A stretch of DNA of 22,473 bases, taken from positions 1 to 22,473 of the forward strand of contig CAXUFG010000071.1 of NCBI GenBank assembly GCA_964250265.1, given 5' to 3'. Position 1 is the stretch's first letter; each line of letters begins with the position of its first letter. This document shows, piece after piece, positions 7,882 through 13,568 of this stretch. Below the pieces are notes generated by a model that was given only the letters and a program-made list of their open reading frames with translations, was not told where the DNA came from and did no database searches. The position numbers and the translations under genes are program-made. Origin of the DNA: GCA-003244245 sp964250265 (lineage in GTDB: Bacteria > Actinomycetota > Actinomycetes > Mycobacteriales > Pseudonocardiaceae).

Positions 7882-7933
7882 GACGCCAGTGGCGTCTTGA
7901 CTGACGTCATTGTGGACGTCATAGTTGATGTCA
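7882..7933. promoter_or_regulatory. GACGTC-repeat operator over a leaderless promoter
   Basis: Hexamers GGCGTC, GACGTC, GACGTC and GATGTC start at 7891, 7903, 7915 and 7927, an exact 12-base period. GACGCCA-g-TGGCGTC at 7882-7896 is an additional perfect inverted repeat. Within the array TTGACT (7897-7902), a 17-base spacer and CATAGT (7920-7925) form a promoter whose start would fall at or next to the ATG at 7933, 7 bases further on. RHH repressors commonly bind short repeated sites at their own promoter. Autoregulation by the adjacent RHH protein is inferred. Confidence 0.6.
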
Positions 7934-8499
7934 TGGATCTCACGCCGTATGTCAGCCAGCTGCGGGAAGACCTCACCGCCGCCGCGTCCGCGGGCGACGA
8001 GCAGACCCGGCACACCGCCGCGGTGCTGGGTGTTGCCGTGGAACCCGCCGCTCGCCTCGCCATCATGAATGCGTTGTCCGACCTCGCCGCGGAGGTCACC
8101 GCAGCGTTGGAGGACCGAGTCGTGGAGGTGCGCCTCGACGGCCGCGATGTGCGGGTCGCGGTGAGCTCGCCACCCGAGTCCGGCCCCGATGCCACCGGAT
8201 CCAGCGCTTCCGGACCCGGTGCCACCTGGCCCGGTGCGGATGGCCCGCCACCGCCCTTCGAACCCGGTGCAGCCTCCTTCGGTGAGGCCGGTGGTGATAT
8301 CAGACGGATGACCTTGAGGCTGATCGACCAGGTCAAGGCCCAGGCCGAGCGGGCCGCGGCCGAGCAAGGCGTGTCGCTGAACGCCTGGGTATCGCAGGCC
8401 GTGGCCGGCGCGCTGCGCGGTGAGCCGTGGAAGGACCCCCGGTGGGGCCCCGGGGATCGCCGCGGCCGCAACCGGGTCCAAGGCTGGGTACAGGGCTGA
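7933..8499 (+). CDS. Ribbon-helix-helix (HicB/Arc-like) protein, no toxin partner
   Basis: This is a 188-residue three-part protein. Residues 1-62 are helical, followed by a short beta stretch (VVEVRLDGRDVRVAV, 63-77). Residues 78-122 are a Gly/Pro/Ala-rich linker. Residues 124-162 form a ribbon-helix-helix DNA-binding unit: strand RMTLRL, helix 132-145, then VSLNAWVSQAVAGAL as the second helix. Such proteins are often named HicB-family antitoxins, yet no HicA-like toxin gene is adjacent. The downstream gene, 40 bases on, encodes a DUF4097 protein. The ATG at 7933 fits the leaderless promoter described above; a TTG at 7897 in the same frame would only add residues encoded by the operator repeats. 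It probably represses its own two-gene operon. The basic tail (DRRGRNRVQ) may aid DNA binding. Confidence 0.75.
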   Translation: MDLTPYVSQLREDLTAAASAGDEQTRHTAAVLGVAVEPAARLAIMNALSDLAAEVTAALEDRVVEVRLDGRDVRVAVSSPPESGPDATGSSASGPGATWPGADGPPPPFEPGAASFGEAGGDIRRMTLRLIDQVKAQAERAAAEQGVSLNAWVSQAVAGALRGEPWKDPRWGPGDRRGRNRVQGWVQG

Positions 8500-8539
8500 G
8501 AGACCTCGCAGAGCGCAACGATCTCGTTGAGGAGACAAC

Positions 8540-9457
8540 GTGGAACACGACGACGCCGACGTATCGGTGGTTCGGCAGCAGGGCTTTGAGTGCCAGGGAC
8601 CGATCGACGTCTCGGTCGAGCTCGATGCTGGACGGCTGGACATCACACTGGCGGAAGACGCTGCTGCCGGCAACGAGGTGACCGTGCAGATCCGCCCCGG
8701 CTCGACCGGCCAGCACACCTGGAATGTCGGGATCAACGGCCTGCTGAGCTGGCTGGGCGAGCAGACCGGTGCCGTGCCGATGAGCGAGCTGGCCGCTGAG
8801 GCGGTGCGCCGCACGACGATCGACTTCACCGGGGGGCGGCTCACCGTATGCAGCCCGCGGGAGTTCCCGCTACGTACCGTGCCCCTGATGATCCAGGTGA
8901 GCGCGCCATCGGGCTCATCGGTCACCGCTCGGAGCGGGTCGGCGGACGTGGCCGTCGCCGGCGAGGCCGCCGGGCTGGAGACCACCACTGGATCCGGCCA
9001 GGTCCGGGCGCAGCGGTGCGCCGGCGCCGCCGAGGTCCGCACCGGTTCCGGCGACGTGCGGCTGGGCACGGTGCTCGGCCGGCTTCGGGTGCGCACCGGC
9101 TCGGGGCAGGTCGAGGTCACCAGCGTCGAGGGCGCTGAGGGTGCCGGTTCGGTGCAGACCGGTTCCGGCGACGTCCGGCTTGGTGCCGTCAAGCATGATG
9201 TGAACGCTCGCACCGGCAGCGGTGATCTCACTGTGGTAGACGCCTGGGCCGGTGGTCTCGATCTCACGACCGGCTCGGGGCAGTTGCGAGTGGGGATCCA
9301 CCCCGGCGTCATGGCCGAGCTGGACGTCAGCTCCGGCTCGGGGCGGGCGCGCAGCGACTTACCGGTCGGCGGGCCACCTGCCGAAGGCAGCACCGCGCTG
9401 CGAGTCCGAGCCCGCACCGGATCGGGCGACGCGTTGGTCACCGCGGCACCATCCTGA
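8540..9457 (+). CDS. DUF4097 beta-strand-repeat protein
   Basis: This 305-residue protein has a GTG start with GAGGAG 5 bases upstream. The first 120 residues contain a Trp-containing amphipathic segment (WNVGINGLLSWLGE, 61-74) and beta strands. From about residue 130 the chain is a repeat array: TGSG (or SGSG) at 150, 168, 186, 207, 225, 244, 265 and 293, mostly 18-21 residues apart and alternating with short strands such as GDVRLG. This is the pattern of the DUF4097/putative adhesin family, expected to fold as a beta-helix or solenoid. No signal peptide, membrane segment or sortase motif is seen, so it looks cytosolic despite the adhesin label. Its 3' end overlaps the convergent glycosylase gene by 20 bases. 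The function is unknown; it is presumably co-expressed with the RHH protein. Confidence 0.8.
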   Translation: MEHDDADVSVVRQQGFECQGPIDVSVELDAGRLDITLAEDAAAGNEVTVQIRPGSTGQHTWNVGINGLLSWLGEQTGAVPMSELAAEAVRRTTIDFTGGRLTVCSPREFPLRTVPLMIQVSAPSGSSVTARSGSADVAVAGEAAGLETTTGSGQVRAQRCAGAAEVRTGSGDVRLGTVLGRLRVRTGSGQVEVTSVEGAEGAGSVQTGSGDVRLGAVKHDVNARTGSGDLTVVDAWAGGLDLTTGSGQLRVGIHPGVMAELDVSSGSGRARSDLPVGGPPAEGSTALRVRARTGSGDALVTAAPS

Positions 9458-10682
9458 CCAGCGTCGAGCCGGCGCTGCGGCCGGTCACCGCGCCCAGCGC
9501 TGCCACCAGGTCACCGCGCTCGCCCGGTGCGATCCCGTCGAGCTCCAGCCAATCGGCCATCTCTCGCAGCGCTCGAGCGAGCTCAGCGACCACCCGCGAA
9601 GCGTCAGCAATTCCGGGCTCGGCGAAGGCGCCCGGCACCCGCAGCACGCCAGCGGCCCGGTCGGCCTTGAGGTCGACCCGAGCGACCAGCTGCCCGTCCA
9701 GCAGGAACGGGAACACGTAGTAACCATGGCTGCGCCGTTGCTCTGGGACATAAATCTCGATCCGGTAGCGGAAGCCGAACAGGCGCTCAGTGCGCGCCCG
9801 TTCCCAAATCAACGGATCGAACGGGCACAACAGGGCAGCGCCGGTGATCCGCCGCGGCGCGCGGGCGTCACGGTGCCGGTAGGCCTGGGCCCGCCAGCCC
9901 TCGACCGTCACCGGTTCCAGCAGTCCAGCCTCCACCAGCTCCGCAACCGCCTGCCTGCTGCGCTCCGGCCGTAACCGGTAGTAGTCACGAAGGTCGGACT
10001 CGGTGGCAACGCCCAGCGCGGCACCGGCCCGGGTGATCAGCTCGCGGGCACCCTCCGCGGCGCCGACCCGAGTGCTCAGCACGTCAGCCGGCAGCACCCG
10101 TTCCGGCAGGTCATAGAGCCGCTCGAAGCCGCGTCGGGTGCCGGTGGTGAGCTCGCCCATGCCGAAGAGCCACTCGCAGATCCGTTTGGTGTCGGTCCGG
10201 TTCCACCACGATCCCGGCCGTACGCGGGCCCCTCCACCTAACTCCCGTTCCAGGGTGCCCGCGCCGATGGGACCATGCGCCCGCACTGCGTCCAACACGG
10301 CCGAGACCAGCTCCGGCGTACGGGCCGCCAGCTCTCCGTACCCCTGCCACCATCCCGGCTTCTTGGCTCCCGAGCGCAACAGCGGCCAGTCCGGCACCGG
10401 CACCAGACTCGCCTCGTGCGCCCAGTACTCCACCAACAGTCGTGGGCGGCACACCGGATGCGCCCAGGCGGCATCATCGAGCAGCTCCTTCGGATAGGGA
10501 CCCAACCGGCTGAATATCGGCAGGTAGTGCGCCCGGGCCAACACCGTGACCGAGTCCAGCTGCAGTAGCCGGATCCGATTCAACACTCTCAACAGGTGCC
10601 GCCGGGTCACCGGTCCAGCCGGGCGCGGATCGACAAACCCCTGCGCTGCCAGCGCAGTCCGCCGCGCAAGGTCCAGTCCCAT
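9438..10682 (-). CDS. Winged-helix DNA glycosylase, YcaQ/AlkX-like (HTH_42)
   Basis: This 414-residue protein belongs to the HTH_42 winged-helix superfamily, whose members excise alkylated bases or unhook interstrand crosslinks. The catalytic signature is a Q-hydrophobic-D motif, seen as Q41-L42-D43 in RLLQLDSVTVLARAHYLPIFSRLG. QxD is the form of the YcaQ-like branch, whereas the AlkZ branch has QxQ. Other family blocks are the WAHEASLVP segment, DYYRLRPERSR, and LLCPFDPLIWERARTERLFGFRYRIEIYVPEQRRSHGYYVFPFLL. The start at 10682 (MGLDLARRTALAAQGF) fits family N-termini; the open frame upstream runs into the N-run and is not credible. It overlaps the convergent DUF4097 gene by 20 bases. A role in repair of DNA crosslinks is inferred from the family. 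Confidence 0.85.
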   Translation of the reverse strand: MGLDLARRTALAAQGFVDPRPAGPVTRRHLLRVLNRIRLLQLDSVTVLARAHYLPIFSRLGPYPKELLDDAAWAHPVCRPRLLVEYWAHEASLVPVPDWPLLRSGAKKPGWWQGYGELAARTPELVSAVLDAVRAHGPIGAGTLERELGGGARVRPGSWWNRTDTKRICEWLFGMGELTTGTRRGFERLYDLPERVLPADVLSTRVGAAEGARELITRAGAALGVATESDLRDYYRLRPERSRQAVAELVEAGLLEPVTVEGWRAQAYRHRDARAPRRITGAALLCPFDPLIWERARTERLFGFRYRIEIYVPEQRRSHGYYVFPFLLDGQLVARVDLKADRAAGVLRVPGAFAEPGIADASRVVAELARALREMADWLELDGIAPGERGDLVAALGAVTGRSAGSTLVRMVPR

Positions 10683-10739
10683 ACTCTGCACAGCGCCCGA
10701 TGTTGCCACCGACCACCGACATTTCCCCTGCCGCTGCCC

Positions 10740-10797
10740 GACATGGAGACATATCGGGATCACAACGACGCCTACAGCCCCGATATGTCTCCATGTC
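10740..10797. repeat. Perfect 19-bp inverted repeat beside assembly gap
   Basis: Arms at 10740-10758 and 10779-10797 are exact reverse complements with a 20-base loop. They contain GGAGACATATC and its complement. The element lies between the divergent glycosylase and GNAT genes and ends directly at the run of Ns. It could be a regulator-binding palindrome, a small palindromic repeat, or partly an assembly artefact. Confidence 0.75.
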
Positions 10798-10807
10798 NNN
10801 NNNNNNN
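10798..10807. other. Assembly gap (10 N) next to C and G homopolymers
   Basis: Ten Ns are followed by C6-G-C13 (10808-10827), a short GATTTGGCCGCC link and G11-C-G3 (10840-10854). The C and G runs are partly complementary. The true length and sequence here are unknown, and the homopolymer lengths should not be trusted. The whole spacer between the two divergent genes is 187 bases as given and holds no coding sequence. Confidence 0.9.
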
Positions 10808-10856
10808 CCCCCCGCCCCCCCCCCCCCGATTTGGCCGCCGGGGGGGGGGGCGGGCA

Positions 10857-10862
10857 TAGCGT
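10857..10862 (+). promoter_or_regulatory. Candidate leaderless promoter -10 box of the GNAT gene
   Basis: TAGCGT is followed by 7 bases and the ATG at 10870, with no clear Shine-Dalgarno. This is the same arrangement as before dapA and the PPOX gene. Any -35 region would fall in the unreliable homopolymer sequence. Confidence 0.4.
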
Positions 10863-10869
10863 GCAGGGC

Positions 10870-11430
10870 ATGGCTGTGGCTGGGGTGCGCGTGGCGACTC
10901 GGGAGGATGCGCCGGCGCTGGCGGCGCTGCACCGGGTGATCTGGCGGGCTGCCTACTCTGAACTGTTGCCGGCCGGTGCCCTCGATGCGCTGGAGGCGCC
11001 GCAGGTACAGCTGGCTTGGGCCGACACTATCGAGGGCGGTGCCACGGTGCTGATCGCCACCGAAGGTGCTGATCCAGTCGGATTCGTGGTGGCCGGCCCG
11101 GCACCGGAGGAAGATGTCGCGGCTGCCGATGGCACGTTGCCCGCTGATGCTGCGCGCACGGTGCTGGTGAGCACCCTGCTGGTCGAGCCGAGGTGGGGGC
11201 GCCGGGGCCACGGCGGGCGGCTGCTCGGCGCGGCGGCAGCCGCGCTGCGCGATGCCGGCGCCACCCGTGGCATCGTCTGGGTACCGGCAGAGGACCCGGC
11301 CTCGCTGACCTTCTACCGGCGCGCAGGTTGGAACCCCGATGGCACCGTACGCACCCTCGACGCCAACGGACGTCCCCTACGCGAACTACGCCTAACCGGC
11401 CCTCTCACCCTGATCCTGACCGGCGGGTAG
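10870..11430 (+). CDS. GNAT-family N-acetyltransferase
   Basis: This 186-residue single-domain acetyltransferase shows the acetyl-CoA-binding motif A in the strand-loop-helix LLVEPRWGRRGHGGRLLGAAAAAL (R-R-G-H-G-G as the pyrophosphate loop). The family-typical DPASLTFYRRAGWNPDGTVR follows near the C-terminus. GNAT enzymes transfer acetyl from acetyl-CoA to amines of proteins, antibiotics or metabolites; the acceptor is not predictable here. The ATG at 10870 is the first plausible start; the open frame further upstream crosses the N-run and C tracts. The gene is divergent from the glycosylase and convergent with dapB, from which it is separated by 39 bases containing a hairpin. Confidence 0.88.
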   Translation: MAVAGVRVATREDAPALAALHRVIWRAAYSELLPAGALDALEAPQVQLAWADTIEGGATVLIATEGADPVGFVVAGPAPEEDVAAADGTLPADAARTVLVSTLLVEPRWGRRGHGGRLLGAAAAALRDAGATRGIVWVPAEDPASLTFYRRAGWNPDGTVRTLDANGRPLRELRLTGPLTLILTGG

Positions 11431-11433
11431 AGG

Positions 11434-11453
11434 GCCATTCGGAGCCGAATGGC
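11434..11453. terminator. Bidirectional hairpin terminator candidate (GNAT/dapB)
   Basis: GCCATTCG, a GAGC tetraloop and CGAATGGC form a perfect 8-bp stem (nominally 9 with a 2-base turn). It sits midway in the 39-base spacer between the converging GNAT and dapB stop codons. There is no T-tract on either side, as is usual for actinobacterial terminators. Confidence 0.65.
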
Positions 11454-11469
11454 GCAAACGGAAGTTGAG

Positions 11470-12264
11470 CTACAGATCGAGCAAGGGTTCCAGCCCTACG
11501 GTGAGGCCAGGATGGTCGAGTACTGAGCGGACGCCGAGCAGTACCCCGGGCATGAAAGATGAGCGGTCGAACGTGTCATGTCGGATGGTCAGCGTCTCGC
11601 CCTCGGTACCCAGCAACACCTCTTGGTGCGCGACGAGTCCGGTGAGCCGCACCGAGTGCACTCGCACCCCGTCGACGTCAGCTCCCCGGGCACCGGGCAG
11701 GGAGCGACTGGTGGCATCGGGAGGCGGTCCCATCCCGGCCGTCGCCCGGGCAGCCGCGATGAGCTCAGCCGTACGGGCTGCGGTACCGGAGGGCGCGTCG
11801 GCCTTGCGGGGGTGGTGCAATTCTATGATCTCCACCGACTCGTAGAATCGAGCGGCCATCGCCGCGAAACGCATCGAAAGAATCGCGCCGATGGCGAAGT
11901 TGGGTGCGATAAGCACTCCGAGATCAGGCTTGGGTGCGAGCCATTCGCGGACCTGGACCAGCCGGGCCTCGGTGAAGCCGGTGGTACCCACCACGGCGTG
12001 GATGCCCTGGTCGACGCAAAAGCGCACATTGTCCATCACCACGTCGGGATGGGTGAAGTCGACGACCACTTCGGCTCCCGCGTCGGCCACATTGAACATC
12101 CAGTCGCCGGCGTCGACCATGGCGACGAGTTCCATGTCTGCAGCGGCGTCCACGGCCTTGCACACCTCGGTGCCCACCCGACCGCGGGCCCCGAGCACCC
12201 CGACCCGGATCGGGTTCTCCTGCGAGCGATCCACAGCGGTGGGCGTCTGCTCAGCGGGTGTCAT
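11470..12264 (-). CDS. dapB: 4-hydroxy-tetrahydrodipicolinate reductase
   Basis: This 264-residue enzyme carries out the second step of diaminopimelate/lysine synthesis, the NAD(P)H reduction of the DapA product. The N-terminal Rossmann motif is GARGRVG at residues 25-31. The active-site block ELHHPRKADAPSGTA (148-162) provides the catalytic H150 and K154 pair and the substrate-binding SGT. Length is normal, with about 18 variable residues before the first strand. The ATG overlaps the M16 peptidase stop as ATGA, which implies translational coupling. dapB is the last gene of the long minus-strand run beginning with rpsO or earlier. Confidence 0.97.
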   Translation of the reverse strand: MTPAEQTPTAVDRSQENPIRVGVLGARGRVGTEVCKAVDAAADMELVAMVDAGDWMFNVADAGAEVVVDFTHPDVVMDNVRFCVDQGIHAVVGTTGFTEARLVQVREWLAPKPDLGVLIAPNFAIGAILSMRFAAMAARFYESVEIIELHHPRKADAPSGTAARTAELIAAARATAGMGPPPDATSRSLPGARGADVDGVRVHSVRLTGLVAHQEVLLGTEGETLTIRHDTFDRSSFMPGVLLGVRSVLDHPGLTVGLEPLLDL

Positions 12265-13568
12265 GAGATCAACTCCGCTATCTGCTGGGGCAGGTGATCC
12301 GCATCAGGGTATGGGCCGACCACGGCGGCGGTCAGCGGTCGTCGCAGCAGCTCGCACGCGAGCTCAGCGACCTCCTCCGCGGTCACCGCGTCGATCCGTC
12401 CTAGCTCGTGTTCGACGGTGTGGTGCTCACCATGATCGAGCTCCGCGGTGCCGATCCGGGTCATCCAGGACGGGGCATCCTCCAGGCCCAATACCAGCCC
12501 GCCACGCAGTTGCCCCTTGGCACGAGCCACCTCACCGCCGGACAGACCGTCCCGGGCCAGGTCGACCAGCACATTCCCGATCACCACCGCCACCTCGCCC
12601 AGCCGTCCAGGCGAGCAACCGGCGTAGATCGACAGGCTGCCGGTATCGGCGTACGAGTCCACCGCGGAGTACACCGAGTAGGCCAGCCCACGCTGCTCGC
12701 GAACCTGCTGGAACAGCCGCGAGCTCATCCCGCCGCCCAATGCGGCGTTGAGCACCGCCAGCGCGTAGCGCCGGTCGTCGTAGCGGTCCACAGCGTGCAC
12801 CCCGAGCATGAGGTGGACCTGTTCGGACGAGTCTGGGCACAGCGCCAGCACGCACCCCTCGGTGACCTCAGCCCGGCCATGGCGTAAGGGCACGGGCTGC
12901 CCGCGGCCGGTCAGGTGATGTCCGAAACTGCGTGTCACAGCAGCCATTACCGCACTGTGCGACACGTTGCCGGCCACCGTCAGCACCATCCGATGCGGCG
13001 TATAACGCGTCCGGTAGAAGCGGTGCAACGCCTCGCGGCTCATCCCGGTGACGGATTCCTCGGTTCCCAGGACCGGACGCCCCAGCGGATGCGACCCGAA
13101 CAGCGCGGCACAGAACTCATCGTGCAGCGCGTCCTCCGGGTCGTCATCGCGCATCGCGATCTCCTCGAGCACCACGCCACGCTCCAGCTCAACGTCTTCA
13201 GGATCGAGCAGCGCGTCACCCAGCACATCGCAGACCAGGTCGACGGCAAGGTCAAGGTCGCAATCGAGCACGTGCGCGTGATAGCAGGTGTGTTCCTTGG
13301 TGGTGAACGCGTTGAGCTCTCCCCCGACCGCGTCGATCTCCTCGGCGATCGCCGCCGCGGAGCGCCGTGCGGTGCCCTTGAACAGCAGGTGCTCCAGGTA
13401 GTGCGCCGCGCCGGCCATCGCAGCCGGTTCATCACGCGAGCCCACGGCGACCCACATCCCAACAGCAGCCGAGCGCGAACCGCGCAGCTGCTCAGTGACC
13501 ACGCGTAGCCCCGAGGGCAAGACGCTGCGGTGGAGCGTTCCGCCCTCGGGGTGCTGCGGTGGGGTCAC
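12261..13568 (-). CDS. M16-family zinc metallopeptidase (processing-peptidase type)
   Basis: This 435-residue insulinase/pitrilysin-type protease has the inverted zinc motif HxxEH as H56-Y-L-E59-H60. The third ligand glutamate is about 75 residues later, in VVLEEIAM (E136). The second, inactive M16 domain includes the usual RGLAYSVYSAVDSYADTGSLSIYAG block. It corresponds to the PepR-like peptidase that follows pnp in mycobacteria. Substrates are unknown; no secretion signal is seen, so it is probably cytosolic. The GTG start overlaps the pnp stop (GTGA), and its own stop overlaps the dapB ATG (ATGA). This makes pnp, the peptidase and dapB a coupled set. Confidence 0.94.
   Translation of the reverse strand: MTPPQHPEGGTLHRSVLPSGLRVVTEQLRGSRSAAVGMWVAVGSRDEPAAMAGAAHYLEHLLFKGTARRSAAAIAEEIDAVGGELNAFTTKEHTCYHAHVLDCDLDLAVDLVCDVLGDALLDPEDVELERGVVLEEIAMRDDDPEDALHDEFCAALFGSHPLGRPVLGTEESVTGMSREALHRFYRTRYTPHRMVLTVAGNVSHSAVMAAVTRSFGHHLTGRGQPVPLRHGRAEVTEGCVLALCPDSSEQVHLMLGVHAVDRYDDRRYALAVLNAALGGGMSSRLFQQVREQRGLAYSVYSAVDSYADTGSLSIYAGCSPGRLGEVAVVIGNVLVDLARDGLSGGEVARAKGQLRGGLVLGLEDAPSWMTRIGTAELDHGEHHTVEHELGRIDAVTAEEVAELACELLRRPLTAAVVGPYPDADHLPQQIAELIS

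Noticed and set aside
7933..8499. A HicAB toxin-antitoxin system
   Set aside because: Only the RHH protein resembles HicB. No HicA-sized gene with the expected double-stranded-RNA-binding fold lies next to it.
7843..9441. A 532-residue open frame on the minus strand opposite the RHH and DUF4097 genes
   Set aside because: It is antisense to two genes with clear domain patterns and good starts. Its translation is a Ser/Pro/Thr-rich mixture with no domain, as expected of a GC-rich shadow frame.
10808..10854. G-quadruplex or i-motif from the C and G runs
   Set aside because: The runs adjoin an N-gap and their length is unreliable, so no structural claim can be made.
10683..10871. N-terminal extensions of the glycosylase and GNAT frames through the gap
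   Set aside because: Both frames pass through Ns and homopolymers. The family-like starts are at 10682 and 10870.
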